A program made the position numbers and the translations under genes. The notes beneath the pieces were generated by a model that saw only the letters and a list, made by a program, of their open reading frames with translations, was not told where the DNA came from and did no database searches. Below are positions 11,275 through 24,017 of a stretch of DNA of 64,000 nt, one piece after another. Origin of the DNA: Alentia gelatinosa (taxonomy: Eukaryota > Annelida > Polychaeta > Phyllodocida > Polynoidae); assembly GCA_950022655.1 (NCBI GenBank), contig OX465592.1, positions 1,168,234 to 1,232,233 on the forward strand, given 5' to 3'. The first letter of the stretch is position 1. Every line of letters starts with the position of its first letter.

Positions 11275-11322
11275 CAGTAGCAGATGCAGCTGTTGAGGCA
11301 GGTGATGTTACTGCCTCAGTGC
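11275..11322 (-). CDS. Small 48-bp exon 3 (Pro to Ser variant)
   Basis: Joins large exon 4 to large exon 3. It has the only amino-acid change seen among the 22 small exons: plus CAGATGC instead of CAGGTGC, giving A-S-A-T instead of A-P-A-T near the 3' end. The splice sites are intact. Confidence 0.82.
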
Positions 11323-11632
11323 CTGGAAAAGTACAAACATTGATTGGTGAGTGGTTTAGAAATATTCAGAACTTTGTATCTTAAGGGTGATCCTTTGATA
11401 AGACACAACATACTACATAGTACAATGTGACTTACAAAGTACCACATGTCTGAGAAAATGGGAATTGTTATGACATCAAAAGTGGTGTTTTTTAAATGAC
11501 AGGGTGAAACCACGAAAAGTGGAGATGTGCAAATGTGAATATGTCTGCATGAGTTTCAGGAGATCAGTCTTTGTTGGTTCAGTTTCTAGTAAGAGTTTGA
11601 AGTCATAATGAATTAATAGCTTTAGTCAGTAC

Positions 11633-13438
11633 CTGTTGCCTGATGTATTTTGGACTTGGGAGCTGTTACTGCCTCAGTAAGTGCCTCAGTTGTAGCAGGC
11701 ATAGTTTGGCCTTCAGTACCTTTAGGTGTGGTCATTTGAAGTGTAGTTTCATCAGTAGCAGCAGTCGCAGTCAACAGGCTTGTAGGAGTGACAGTTGACA
11801 TCAGTGTCTCTGTAACTTCAGTAGTCTTTTCTGTGCCTGATGTTTTCACGGGTATTGTGACCTCTGTTACTGATTGCTTAGCTGTAACTGTTGCGGTTCC
11901 TTCAGTGGTTATGGTAGATGGGGAAACTTCAGTAACTGCAATTATTGAAGGCTGTGTTGCAAGCTCGGCTGCAGTCACAGTATGGGCAGCAGTGGTGGAC
12001 ACGAGACCTTTTACTTGTGTGGTCGCTGGTACAGCAGTAGTCTGAGATGTAAGAGGGCCTTTAGGAGTGTTCTCTGTAGTTCTTACAGACAAAGGTTCCT
12101 CAGTTATCACTGTTGTGGCAGTTGTATTTGGCTCTATCATTGTAGGAAGTTCACTGCTTCTGGCAGTAGGCAAGACCTTTGTAGATGCACTGGTTGCCTC
12201 CACTGTGTTGGTTTCAGTTTTAGTAGTTTCTGCTGACTTTGTTACCGTCTCTGTTGGACTAGTCAAAGGATGAGTGGAGAGTTCTTGACTGCTTTCTGAG
12301 TTGACAACTGTAACAGGAGCCTCTGTTGTCTGAAGAGTAGTTGAAGCACTGGTAGATTCTGTCTTGCTCAACACTGTTGAAGTAGCTTCAATGGTTTGGT
12401 TTTGATCAGTAGGTTTGCCTGTTGTCCGAGCCGTTTGAGATCTCTCAGATGTTATTTTGTTTGTCATAGTTTCGGTGGTTTCAGCTGTGGTGGTGATGGT
12501 GGGACCTGTACTAGTGGTGCTACTAGTTATGCTTATTGAAGGTGACTTCTCTGATGTCACTGCCTTTGTAGTGGTCTCACTTGTCAAGCCTGTTGCAGGG
12601 ACAGTACTTGTTTCCTTGGAGGATATGTTAATGGTAGTTGTCTCAAGCATCCCAACATCTGTAGGTGCACTGGTGGTTGCCTGAGTTTCCTCAGGGCCTG
12701 TAGACCCCTGGAAGTTCGGAGTAGTTGATGTCTCTGTCCTCATTGATTTTGTCCCACTTTCAGTTGTCATTCCACTTGAAGGTTCTTCTGTTCTGGAGCC
12801 TGTCATCATCAATGTAGGTTCCATAGTTGCCTCCACTGTGGTAGGTAGAGTTTCTTTGATTTGGGTAGTCATTGTTATTGCTTGTGTTTGACTAGTAGGA
12901 ATGTTTGTAGGCAGTTTGGTTGAACCTTCTGTGCTTGTGAATGTGACAGCAGCTTCTGTTGCTTGGAGCGTTGATTGCTCACTGGTAGTTTTCTCTCTCC
13001 TCAGGACAGTGCTGGATTGGGAGCCAGTAGTTGGACTCTGGGTCATTGTTGCACTTGTAGGTTCTTCAGTTGGTACAGAAGTTGTCAGCACTGCTGTGGT
13101 TTCTACAGATTCTACAGTTGGTATTGATATATTTGCTTTACCAGTATTACCACTTGTGGATCCCACTGTTGTTTGGTCTGCAGCAACAGTTCTTGTAAGA
13201 GTCTCATTTGTCATTGGAGATGCAACAGAAGTCTGTGATGCCAATGGTCTTGTAGGAGACTCTGTTTCAGTCACTGTTGTGGGAGGATGACTGGTCAAAT
13301 CTGTTGCAGTCATTGTTGTATATGACTGAGTAGTTGGTGCTTTGGTTTTTCTTTCTATAGTGCCTGTTTTCGACTGGGCCTCAGTTGTCAAGGCTGTCAT
13401 GGGATGAGTCTCTGTCACAGTAGTAGTTACATCTCCTC
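11633..13438 (-). CDS. Mucin-like large exon 4 (60-bp in-frame deletion)
   Basis: 602 codons. A 20-residue stretch following AAHT is missing, so AAHT runs directly into VTAAELATQ. The deletion point on the plus strand is 11978/11979 and removes one N-T-T sequon (the ALDNTT site). Other private changes are EAQSKTGT (Thr to Ser) and QPSIIAVTE (Thr to Ile). It has TTEVTETL instead of the TTDVTETL of exons 2 and 3. Splice sites and frame are intact. Confidence 0.87.
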
Positions 13439-13703
13439 CTGGTATGAAAAGGAGGAGAGCATGTTTCTTGTGTTATCAGTTATACATATGTATAGACTTT
13501 GTTACTAATGGAAAATGCAGGTGGCTAAGTCTAGCTTTCAAAGCCACTTGTACTTTATCACAACAACAAACCACAGTATAAAGTAGAGATATTTCTGTAT
13601 TTGATGCTTGAATTGGCAGTGAGGGGTGGGAGACAAAGATCTGGAATAGATATTAAGACAGCAGAAGGATACTAACAAAGGACTAGAGTATATGCAAACT
13701 TAC

Positions 13704-13751
13704 CAGTAGCAGGTGCAGCTGTTGAGGCAGGTGATGTTACTGCCTCAGTGC
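13704..13751 (-). CDS. Small 48-bp exon 4
   Basis: Joins large exon 5 to large exon 4; standard sequence. The flanking intron haplotype is AGATCTGG with CAGCAG, then CAGAAC and CAAGGTACC on the plus strand. Confidence 0.82.
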
Positions 13752-14061
13752 CTGGAAAAGTACAAACATTGATTGGTGAGTGGTTTAGAAATATTCAGAA
13801 CTTTGTATCTTAAGGGTGATCCTTTGATAAGACAGAACATACTACATAGTACAATGTGACTTACAAGGTACCACATGTCTGAGAAAATGGGAATTGTTAT
13901 GACATCAAAAGTGGTGTTTTTTAAATGACAGGGTGAAACCACGAAAAGTGGAGATGTGCAAATGTGAATATGTCTGCATGAGTTTCAGGAGATCAGTCTT
14001 TGTTGGTTCAGTTTCTAGTAAGAGTTTGAAGTCATAATGAATTAATAGCTTTAGTCAGTAC

Positions 14062-15927
14062 CTGTTGCCTGATGTATTTTGGACTTGGGAGCTGTTACTG
14101 CCTCAGTAAGTGCCTCAGTTGTAGCAGGCATAGTTTGGCCTTCAGTACCTTTAGGTGTGGTCATTTGAAGTGTAGTTTCATCAGTAGCAGCAGTCGCAGT
14201 CAACAGGCTTGTAGGAGTGACAGTTGACATCAGTGTCTCTGTAACATCAGTAGTCTTTTCTGTGCCTGATGTTTTCACGGGTATTGTGACCTCTGTAACT
14301 GATTGCTTAGCTGTAACTGTTGCGGTTCCTTCAGTGGTTATGGTAGATGGGGAAACTTCAGTAATTGCAATGGTTGAAGGCTGTGTTGCAAGCTCGGCTG
14401 CAGTCACTTCAGTGGTTGTTGGAAGTGCAGTTGTGTTACCCAATGCTGTTCTAGCAGTCTGTCCCTCAGTATGGGCAGCAGTGGTGGACACGAGACTTTT
14501 TACTTGTGTGGTTGCTGGTACAGCAGTAGTCTGAGATGTAAGAGGGCCTTTAGAAGTGTTCTCTGTAGTTCTTACAGACAAAGGTTCCTCAGTTATCACT
14601 GTTGTGGCAGTTGTATTTGGCTCTATCATTGTAGGAAGTTCACTGCTTCTGGCGGTAGGCAAGACCTTTGTAGATGCACTGGTTGCTTCCACTGTGTTGG
14701 TTTCAGTTTTAGTAGTTTCTGCTGACTTTGTTACCGTCTCTGTTGGACTAGTCAAAGGATGAGTGGAGAGTTCTTGACTGCTTTCTGAGTTGACAACTGT
14801 AACAGGAGCCTCTGTTGTCTGAAGAGTAGTTGAAGCACTGGTAGATTCTGTCTTGCTCAACACTGTTGAAGTAGCTTCAATGGTTTGGTTTTGATCAGTA
14901 GGTTTGCCTGTTGTCAGAGCCGTTTGAGATCTCTCAGATGTTATTTTGTTCGTCATAGTTTCAGTGGTTTCAGCTGTGGTGGTGATGGTGGGACCTGTAC
15001 TAGTGGTGCTACTAGTTATGCTTATTGAAGGTGACTTCTCTGATGTCACTGCCTTTGTAGTGGTCTCACTTGTCAAGCCTGTTGCAGGGACAGTACTTGT
15101 TTCCTTGGAGGATATGTTAATGGTAGTTGTCTCAAGCATCCCAACATCTGTAGGTGCACTGGTGGTTGCCTGAGTTTCCTCAGGGCCTGTAGACCCCTGG
15201 AAGTTCGGAGTAGTTGATGTCTCTGTCCTCATTGATTTTGTCCCACTTTCAGTTGTCATTCCACTTGAAGGTTCTTCTGTTCTGGAGCCTGTCATCATCA
15301 ATGTAGGTTCCATAGTTGCCTCCACTGTGGTAGGTAGAGTTTCTTTGATTTGGGTAGTCATTGTTATTGCTTGTGTTTGACTAGTAGGAATGTTTGTAGG
15401 CAGTTTGGTTGAACCTTCTGTGCTTGTGAATGTGACAGCAGCTTCTGTTGCTTGGAGCGTTGATTGCTCACTGGTAGTTTTCTCTCTCCTCAGGACAGTG
15501 CTGGATTGGGAGCCAGTAGTTGGACTCTGGGTCATTGTTGCACTTGTAGGTTCTTCAGTTGGTACAGAAGTTGTCAGCACTGCTGTGGTTTCTACAGATT
15601 CTACAGTTGGTATTGATATATTTGCTTTACCAGTATTACCACTTGTGGATCCCACTGTTGTTTGGTCTGCAGCAACAGTTCTTGTAAGAGTCTCATTTGT
15701 CATTGGAGATGCAACAGAAGTCTGTGATGCCAATGGTCTTGTAGGAGACTCTGTTTCAGTCACTGTTGTGGGAGGATGACTGGTCAAATCTGTTGCAGTC
15801 ATTGTTGTATATGACTGAGTAGTTGGTGCTTTGGTTTTTCTCTCTATAGTGCCTGTTTTCGTCTGGGCCTCAGTTGTCAAGGCTGTCATGGGATGAGTCT
15901 CTGTCACAGTAGTAGTTACATCTCCTC
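14062..15927 (-). CDS. Mucin-like large exon 5
   Basis: Full length. It shares ENTSKGPL, QVKSLVS, ALGNTT and IAITEVS with exon 3, although exon 4 between them lacks all four. Private change: SQTALTTGKP (Arg to Leu). A private silent change turns Thr ACA to ACG at plus 14951. VTFTSTEGS differs from exon 3, so only the tract near 14365..14557 is shared, as expected for patchwork exchange. Confidence 0.87.
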
Positions 15928-16192
15928 CTGGTATGAAAAGGAGGAGAGCATGTTTCTTGTGTTATCAGTTATACATATGTATAGACTTTGTTACTAATGG
16001 AAAATGCAGGTGGCTAAGTCTAGCTTTCAAAGCCACTTGTACTTTATCACAACAACAAACCACAGTATAAAGTAGAGATATTTCTGTATTTGATGCTTGA
16101 ATTGGCAGTGAGGGGTGGGAGACAAAGGTCTGGAATAGATATTAAGACAACAGAAGGATGCTAACAAAGGACTAGAGTATATGCAAACTTAC

Positions 16193-16240
16193 CAGTAGCA
16201 GGTGCAGCTGTTGAGGCAGGTGATGTTACTGCCTCAGTGC
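16193..16240 (-). CDS. Small 48-bp exon 5
   Basis: Joins large exon 6 to large exon 5; standard sequence. This is the first copy, going rightwards, with the AGGTCTGG/GGATGC intron haplotype. Confidence 0.82.
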
Positions 16241-16550
16241 CTGGAAAAGTACAAACATTGATTGGTGAGTGGTTTAGAAATATTCAGAACTTTGTATCTT
16301 AAGGGTGATCCTTTGATAAGACAGAACATACTACATAGTACAATGTGACTTACAAGGTACCACATGTCTGAGAAAATGGGAATTGTTATGACATCAAAAG
16401 TGGTGTTTTTTAAATGACAGGGTGAAACCACGAAAAGTGGAGATGTGCAAATGTGAATATGTCTGCATGAGTTTCAGGAGATCAGTCTTTGTTGGTTCAG
16501 TTTCTAGTAAGAGTTTGAAGTCATAATGAATTAATAGCTTTAGTCAGTAC

Positions 16551-18416
16551 CTGTTGCCTGATGTATTTTGGACTTGGGAGCTGTTACTGCCTCAGTAAGT
16601 GCCTCAGTTGTAGCAGGCATAGTTTGGCCTTCAGTACCTTTAGGTGTGATCATTTGAAGTGTAGTTTCATCAGTAGCAGCAGTAGCAGTCAACAGGCTTG
16701 TAGGAGTGACAGTTGACATCAGTGTCTCTGTAACTTCAGTAGTCTTTTCTGTGCCTGATGTTTTCACGGGTATTGTGACCTCTGTAACTGATTGCTTAGC
16801 TGTAACTGTTGCGGTTCCTTCAGTGGTTATGGTAGATGGGGAAACTTCAGTAACTGCAATGGTTGAAGGCTGTGTTGCAAGCTCGGCTGCAGTCACTTCA
16901 GTGGTTGTTGGAAGTGCAGTTGTGTTATCCAATGCTGTTCTAGCAGTCTGTCCCTCAGTATGGGCAGCAGTGGTGGACACGAGACCTTTTACTTGTGTGG
17001 TTGCTGGTACAGCAGTAGTCTGAGATGTAAGAGGGCCTTTAGGAGTGTTCTCTGTAGTTCTTACAGACAAAGGTTCCTCAGTTATCACTGTTGTGGCAGT
17101 TGTATTTGGCTCTATCATTGTAGGAAGTTCACTGCTTCTGGCAGTAGGCAAGACCTTTGTAGATGCACTGGTTGCCTCCACTGTGTTGGTTTCAGTTTTA
17201 GTAGTTTCTGCTGACTTTGTTACCGTCTCTGTTGGACTAGTCAAAGGATGAGTGGAGAGTTCTTGACTGCTTTCTGAGTTGACAACTGTAACAGGAGCCT
17301 CTGTTGTCTGAAGAGTAGTTGAAGCACTGGTAGATTCTGTCTTGCTCAACACTGTTGAAGTAGCTTCAATGGTTTGGTTTTGATCAGTAGGTTTACCTGT
17401 TGTCCGAGCCGTTTGAGATCTCTCAGATGTTATTTTGTTTGTCATAGTTTCAGTGGTTTCAGCTGTGGTGGTGATGGTGGGACCTGTACTAGTGGTGCTA
17501 CTAGTTATGCTTATTGAAGGTGACTTCTCTGATGTCACTGCCTTTGTAGTGGTCTCACTTGTCAAGCCACTTGCAGGGACAGTACTTGTTTCCTTGGAGG
17601 ATATGTTAATGGTAGTTGTCTCAAGCATCCCAACATCTGTAGGTGCACTGGTGGTTGCCTGAGTTTCCTCAGGGCCTGTAGACCCCTGGAAGTTCGGAGT
17701 AGTTGATGTCTCTGTCCTCATTGAATTTGTCCCACTTTCAGTTGTCATTCCACTTGAAGGTTCTTCTGTTCTGGAGCCTGTCATCATCAATGTAGGTTCC
17801 ATAGTTGCCTCCACTGTGGTAGGTAGAGTTTCTTTGATTTGGGTAGTCATTGTTATTGCTTGTGTTTGACTAGTAGGAATGTTTGTAGGCAGTTTGGTTG
17901 AACCTTCTGTGCTTGTGAATGTGACAGCAGCTTCTGTTGCTTGGAGCGTTGATTGCTCACTGGTAGTTTTCTCTCTCCTCAGGACAGTGCTGGATTGGGA
18001 GCCAGTAGTTGGACTCTGGGTCATTGTTGCACTTGTAGGTTCTTCAGTTGGTACAGAAGTTGTCAGCACTGCTGTGGTTTCTACAGATTCTACAGTTGGT
18101 ATTGATATATTTGCTTTACCAGTATTACCACTTGTGGATCCCACTGTTGTTTGGTCTGCAGCAACAGTTCTTGTAAGAGTCTCATTTGTCATTGGAGATG
18201 CAACAGAAGTCTGTGATGCCAATGGTCTTGTAGGAGACTCTGTTTCAGTCACTGTTGTGGGAGGATGACTGGTCAAATCTGTTGCAGTCATTGTTGTATA
18301 TGACTGAGTAGTTGGTGCTTTGGTTTTTCTCTCTATAGTGCCTGTTTTCGTCTGGGCCTCAGTTGTCAAGGCTGTCATGGGATGAGTCTCTGTCACAGTA
18401 GTAGTTACATCTCCTC
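16551..18416 (-). CDS. Mucin-like large exon 6
   Basis: Full length. Variant set: GTNSMRTE (Lys to Asn), VPASGLT (Thr to Ser), TTEVTETL and LQMITPKG (Thr to Ile), with STHPLT and KGLVS retained. The NSMRTE plus VPASG combination recurs in exons 10, 11, 17, 18 and 21. Confidence 0.87.
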
Positions 18417-18681
18417 CTGGTATGAAAAGGAGGAGAGCATGTTTCTTGTGTTATCAGTTATACATATGTATAGACTTTGTTACTAATGGAAAATGCAGGT
18501 GGCTAAGTCTAGCTTTCAAAGCCACTTGTACTTTATCACAACAACAAACCACAGTATAAAGTAGAGATATTTCTGTATTTGATGCTTGAATTGGCAGTGA
18601 GGGGTGGGAGACAAAGGTCTGGAATAGATATTAAGACAACAGAAGGATGCTAACAAAGGACTAGAGTATATGCAAACTTAC

Positions 18682-18729
18682 CAGTAGCAGGTGCAGCTGT
18701 TGAGGCAGGTGATGTTACTGCCTCAGTGC
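18682..18729 (-). CDS. Small 48-bp exon 6
   Basis: Joins large exon 7 to large exon 6. The 310-bp intron on its 3' side carries private TGTATATATG (plus, near 18941) and ACCACAAAAAG; the exon itself is standard. Confidence 0.82.
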
Positions 18730-19039
18730 CTGGAAAAGTACAAACATTGATTGGTGAGTGGTTTAGAAATATTCAGAACTTTGTATCTTAAGGGTGATCC
18801 TTTGATAAGACACAACATACTACATAGTACAATGTGACTTACAAGGTACCACATGTCTGAGAAAATGGGAATTGTTATGACATCAAAAGTGGTGTTTTTT
18901 AAATGACAGGGTGAAACCACAAAAAGTGGAGATGTGCAAATGTATATATGTCTGCATGAGTTTCAGGAGATCAGTCTTTGTTGGTTCAGTTTCTAGTAAG
19001 AGTTTGAAGTCATAATGAATTAATAGCTTTAGTCAGTAC

Positions 19040-20905
19040 CTGTTGCCTGATGTATTTTGGACTTGGGAGCTGTTACTGCCTCAGTAAGTGCCTCAGTTGT
19101 AGCAGGCATAGTTTGGCCTTCAGTACCTTTAGGTGTGATCATTTGAAGTGTAGTTTCATCAGTAGCAGCAGTAGCAGTCAACAGGCTTGTAGGAGTGACA
19201 GTTGACATCAGTGTCTCTGTAACTTCAGTAGTCTTTTCTGTGCCTGATGTTTTCACGGGTATTGTGACCTCTGTAACTGATTGCTTAGCTGTAACTGTTG
19301 CGGTTCCTTCAGTGGTTATGGTAGATGGGGAAACTTCAGTAACTGCAATGGTTGAAGGCTGTGTTGCAAGCTCGGCTGCAGTCACTTCAGTGGTTGTTGG
19401 AAGTGCAGTTGTGTTATCCAATGCTGTTCTAGCAGTCTGTCCCTCAGTATGGGCAGCAGTGGTGGACACGAGACCTTTTACTTGTGTGGTTGCTGGTACA
19501 GCAGTAGTCTGAGATGTAAGAGGGCCTTTAGGAGTGTTCTCTGTAGTTCTTACAGACAAAGGTTCCTCAGTTATCACTGTTGTGGCAGTTGTATTTGGCT
19601 CTATCATTGTAGGAAGTTCACTGCTCCTGGCGGTAGGCAAGACCTTTGTAGATGCACTGGTTGCCTCCACTGTGTTGGTTTCAGTTTTAGTAGTTTCTGC
19701 TGACTTTGTTACCGTCTCTGTTGGACTAGTCAAAGGATGAGTGGAGAGTTCTTGACTGCTTTCTGAGTTGACAACTGTAACAGGAGCCTCTGTTGTCTGA
19801 AGAGTAGTTGAAGCACTGGTAGATTCTGTCTTGCTCAACACTGTTGAAGTAGCTTCAATGGTTTGGTTTTGATCAGTAGGTTTACCTGTTGTCCGAGCCG
19901 TTTGAGATCTCTCAGATGTTATTTTGTTTGTCATAGTTTCAGTGGTTTCAGCTGTGGTGGTGATGGTGGGACCTGTACTAGTGGTGCTACTAGTTATGCT
20001 TATTGAAGGTGACTTCTCTGATGTCACTGCCTTTGTAGTGGTCTCACTTGTCAAGCCACTTGCAGGGACAGTACTTGTTTCCTTGGAGGATATGTTAATG
20101 GTAGTTGTCTCAAGCATCCCAACATCTGTAGGTGCACTGGTGGTTGTCTGAGTTTCCTCAGGGCCTGTAGACCCCTGGAAGTTCGGAGTAGTTGATGTCT
20201 CTGTCCTCATTGATTTTGTCCCACTTTCAGTTGTCATTCCACTTGAAGGTTCTTCTGTTCTGGAGCCTGTCATCATCAATGTAGGTTCCATAGTTGCCTC
20301 CACTGTGGTAGGTAGAGTTTCTTTGATTTGGGTAGTCATTGTTATTGCTTGTGTTTGACTAGTAGGAATGTTTGTAGGCAGTTTGGTTGAACCTTCTGTG
20401 CTTGTGAATGTGACAGCAGCTTCTGTTGCTTGGAGCGTTGATTGCTCACTGGTAGTTTTCTCTCTCCTCAGGACAGTGCTGGATTGGGAGCCAGTAGTTG
20501 GACTCTGGGTCATTGTTGCACTTGTAGGTTCTTCAGTTGGTACAGAAGTTGTCAGCACTGCTGTGGTTTCTACAGATTCTACAGTTGGTATTGATATATT
20601 TGCTTTACCAGTATTACCACTTGTGGATCCCACTGTTGTTTGGTCTGCAGCAACAGTTCTTGTAAGAGTCTCATTTGCCATTGGAGATGCAACAGAAGTC
20701 TGTGATGCCAATGGTCTTGTAGGAGACTCTGTTTCAGTCACTGTTGTGGGAGGATGACTGGTCAAATCTGTAGCAGTCATTGTTGTATATGACTGAGTAG
20801 TTGGTGCTTTGGTTTTTCTCTCTATAGTGCCTGTTTTCGTCTGGGCCTCAGTTGTCAAGGCTGTCATGGGATGAGTCTCTGTCACAGTAGTAGTTACATC
20901 TCCTC
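19040..20905 (-). CDS. Mucin-like large exon 7
   Basis: Full length. Marker PMANETL (Thr to Ala) occurs only here and in exons 14 and 18. It also has ETQTTTSAP, VPASG, TTEVTETL and LQMITP. The N-E-T sequon next to the changed residue is kept. With exon 8 it forms a two-unit cassette that reappears as exons 14-15 and 18-19. Confidence 0.87.
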
Positions 20906-21170
20906 CTGGTATGAAAAGGAGGAGAGCATGTTTCTTGTGTTATCAGTTATACATATGTATAGACTTTGTTACTAATGGAAAATGCAGGTGGCTAAGTCTA
21001 GCTTTCAAAGCCACTTGTACTTTATCACAACAACAAACCACAGTATAAAGTAGAGATATTTCTGTATTTGATGCTTGAATTGGCAGTGAGGGGTGGGAGA
21101 AAAAGATCTGGAATAGATATCAAGACAGCAGAAGGATACTAACAAAGGACTAGAGTATATGCAAACTTAC

Positions 21171-21218
21171 CAGTAGCAGGTGCAGCTGTTGAGGCAGGTG
21201 ATGTTACTGCCTCAGTGC
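21171..21218 (-). CDS. Small 48-bp exon 7
   Basis: Joins large exon 8 to large exon 7. The flanking intron A has the rare ATATCAAGACAGCAG form (plus), shared only with the introns at small exons 14 and 18, plus GAGAAAAAG instead of GAGACAAAG. Confidence 0.82.
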
Positions 21219-21528
21219 CTGGAAAAGTACAAACATTGATTGGTGAGTGGTTTAGAAATATTCAGAACTTTGTATCTTAAGGGTGATCCTTTGATAAGAC
21301 AGAACATACTACATAGTACAATGTGACTTACAAAGTACCACATGTCTGAGAAAATGGGAATTGTTATGACATCAAAAGTGGTGTTTTTTAAATGACAGGG
21401 TGAAACCACGAAAAGTGGAGATGTGCAAATGTGAATATGTCTGCATGAGTTTCAGGAGATCAGTCTTTGTTGGTTCAGTTTCTAGTAAGAGTTTGAAGTC
21501 ATAATGAATTAATAGCTTTAGTCAGTAC

Positions 21529-23394
21529 CTGTTGCCTGATGTATTTTGGACTTGGGAGTTGTTACTGCCTCAGTAAGTGCCTCAGTTGTAGCAGGCATAG
21601 TTTGGCCTTCAGTACCTTTAGGTGTGGTCATTTGAAGTGTAGTTTCATCAGTAGCAGCAGTCGCAGTCAACAGGCTTGTAGGAGTGACAGTTGACATCAG
21701 TGTCTCTGTAACTTCAGTAGTCTTTTCTGTGCCCGATGTTTTCACGGGTATTGTGACCTCTGTAACTGATTGCTTAGCTGTAACTGTTACGGTTCCTTCA
21801 GTGGTTATGGTAGATGGGGAAACTTCAGTAACTGCAATGGTTGAAGGCTGTGTTGCAAGCTCGGCTGCAGTAACTTCAGTGGTTGTTGGAAGTGCAGTTG
21901 TGTTATCCAATGCTGTTCTAGCAGTCTGTCCCTCAGTATGGGCAGCAGTGGTGGACACGAGACCTTTTACTTGTGTGGTTGCTGGTACAGCAGTAGTCTG
22001 AGATGTAAGAGGGCCTTTAGGAGTGTTCTCTGTAGTTCTTACAGACAAAGGTTCCTCCGTTATCACTGTTGTGGCAGTTGTATTTGGCTCTATCATTGTA
22101 GAAAGTTCACTGCTTCTGGCGGTAGGCAAGACCTTTGTAGATGCACTGGTTGCCTCCACTGTGTTGGTTTCAGTTTTAGTAGTTTCTGCTGATTTTGTTA
22201 CCGTCTCTGTTGGACTAGTCAAAGGATGAGTGGAGAGTTCTTGACTGCTTTCTGAGTTGACAACTGTAACAGGAGCCTCTGTTGTCTGAAGAGTAGTTGA
22301 AGCACTGGTAGATTCTGTCTTGCTCAACACTGTTGAAGTAGCTTCAATGGTTTGGTTTTGATCAGTAGGTTTACCTGTTGTCCGAGCCGTTTGAGATCTC
22401 TCAGATGTTATTTTGTTTGTCATAGTTTCAGTGGTTTCAGCTGTGGTGGTGATGGTGGGACCTGTACTAGTGGTGCTACTAGTTATGCTTATTGAAGGTG
22501 ACTTCTCTGATGTCACTGCCTTTGTAGTGGTCTCACTTGTCAAGCCACTTGCAGGGACAGTACTTGTTTCCTTGGAGGATATGTTAATGGTAGTTGTCTC
22601 AAGCATCCCAACATCTGTAGGTGCACTGGTGGTTGTCTGAGTTTCCTCAGGGCCTGTAGACCCCTGGAAGTTCGGAGTAGTTGATGTCTCTGTCCTCATT
22701 GATTTTGTCCCACTTTCAGTTGTCATTCCACTTGAAGGTTCTTCTGTTCTGGAGCCTGTCATCATCAATGTAGGTTCCATAGTTGCCTCCACTGTGGTAG
22801 GTAGAGTTTCTTTGATTTGGGTAGTCATTGTTATTGCTTGTGTTTGACTAGTAGGAATGTTTGTAGGCAGTTTGGTTGAACCTTCTGTGCTTGTGAATGT
22901 GACAGCAGCTTCTGTTGCTTGGAGCGTTGATTGCTCACTGGTAGTTTTCTCTCTCCTCAGGACAGTGCTGGATTGGGAGCCAGTAGTTGGACTCTGGGTC
23001 ATTGTTGCACTTGTAGGTTCTTCAGTTGGTACAGAAGTTGTCAGCACTGCTGTGGTTTCTACAGATTCTACAGTTGGTATTGATATATTTGCTTTACCAG
23101 TATTACCACTTGTGGATCCCACTGTTGTTTGGTCTGCAGCAACAGTTCTTGTAAGAGTCTCATTTGTCATTGGAGATGCAACAGAAGTCTGTGATGCCAA
23201 TGGTCTTGTAGGAGACTCTGTTTCAGTCACTGTTGTGGGAGGATGACTGGTCAAATCTGTTGCAGTCATTGTTGTATATGACTGAGTAGTTGGTGCTTTG
23301 GTTTTTCTCTCTATAGTGCCTGTTTTCGTCTGGGCCTCAGTTGTCAAGGCTGTCATGGGATGAGTCTCTGTCACAGTAGTAGTTACATCTCCTC
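21529..23394 (-). CDS. Mucin-like large exon 8
   Basis: Full length. Markers: ETQTTTSAP, VPASG, SSELSTMIEP (Pro to Ser), TEGTVTVTAK (Ala to Val) and AVTTPKSK. The predicted residues are the same as exon 19, about 30.7 kb away, including silent CCCGAT, CCTCCG and GATTTT markers on the plus strand. This is the clearest pair for the higher-order repeat. Confidence 0.87.
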
Positions 23395-23659
23395 CTGGTA
23401 TGAAAAGGAGGAGAGCATGTTTCTTGTGTTATCAGTTATACATATGTATAGACTTTGTTACTAATGGAAAATGCAGGTGGCTAAGTCTAGCTTTCAAAGC
23501 CACTTGTACTTTATCACAACAACAAACCACAGTATAAAGTAGAGATATTTCTGTATTTGATGCTTGAATTGGCAGTGAGGGGTGGGAGACAAAGGTCTGG
23601 AATAGATATTAAGACAACAGAAGGATGCTAACAAAGGACTAGAGTATATGCAAACTTAC

Positions 23660-23707
23660 CAGTAGCAGGTGCAGCTGTTGAGGCAGGTGATGTTACTGCC
23701 TCAGTGC
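23660..23707 (-). CDS. Small 48-bp exon 8
   Basis: Joins large exon 9 to large exon 8; standard sequence with the AGGTCTGG/GGATGC, CAGAAC and CAAGGTACC intron haplotype. Confidence 0.82.
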
Positions 23708-24017
23708 CTGGAAAAGTACAAACATTGATTGGTGAGTGGTTTAGAAATATTCAGAACTTTGTATCTTAAGGGTGATCCTTTGATAAGACAGAACATACTA
23801 CATAGTACAATGTGACTTACAAGGTACCACATGTCTGAGAAAATGGGAATTGTTATGACATCAAAAGTGGTGTTTTTTAAATGACAGGGTGAAACCACGA
23901 AAAGTGGAGATGTGCAAATGTGAATATGTCTGCATGAGTTTCAGGAGATCAGTCTTTGTTGGTTCAGTTTCTAGTAAGAGTTTGAAGTCATAATGAATTA
24001 ATAGCTTTAGTCAGTAC

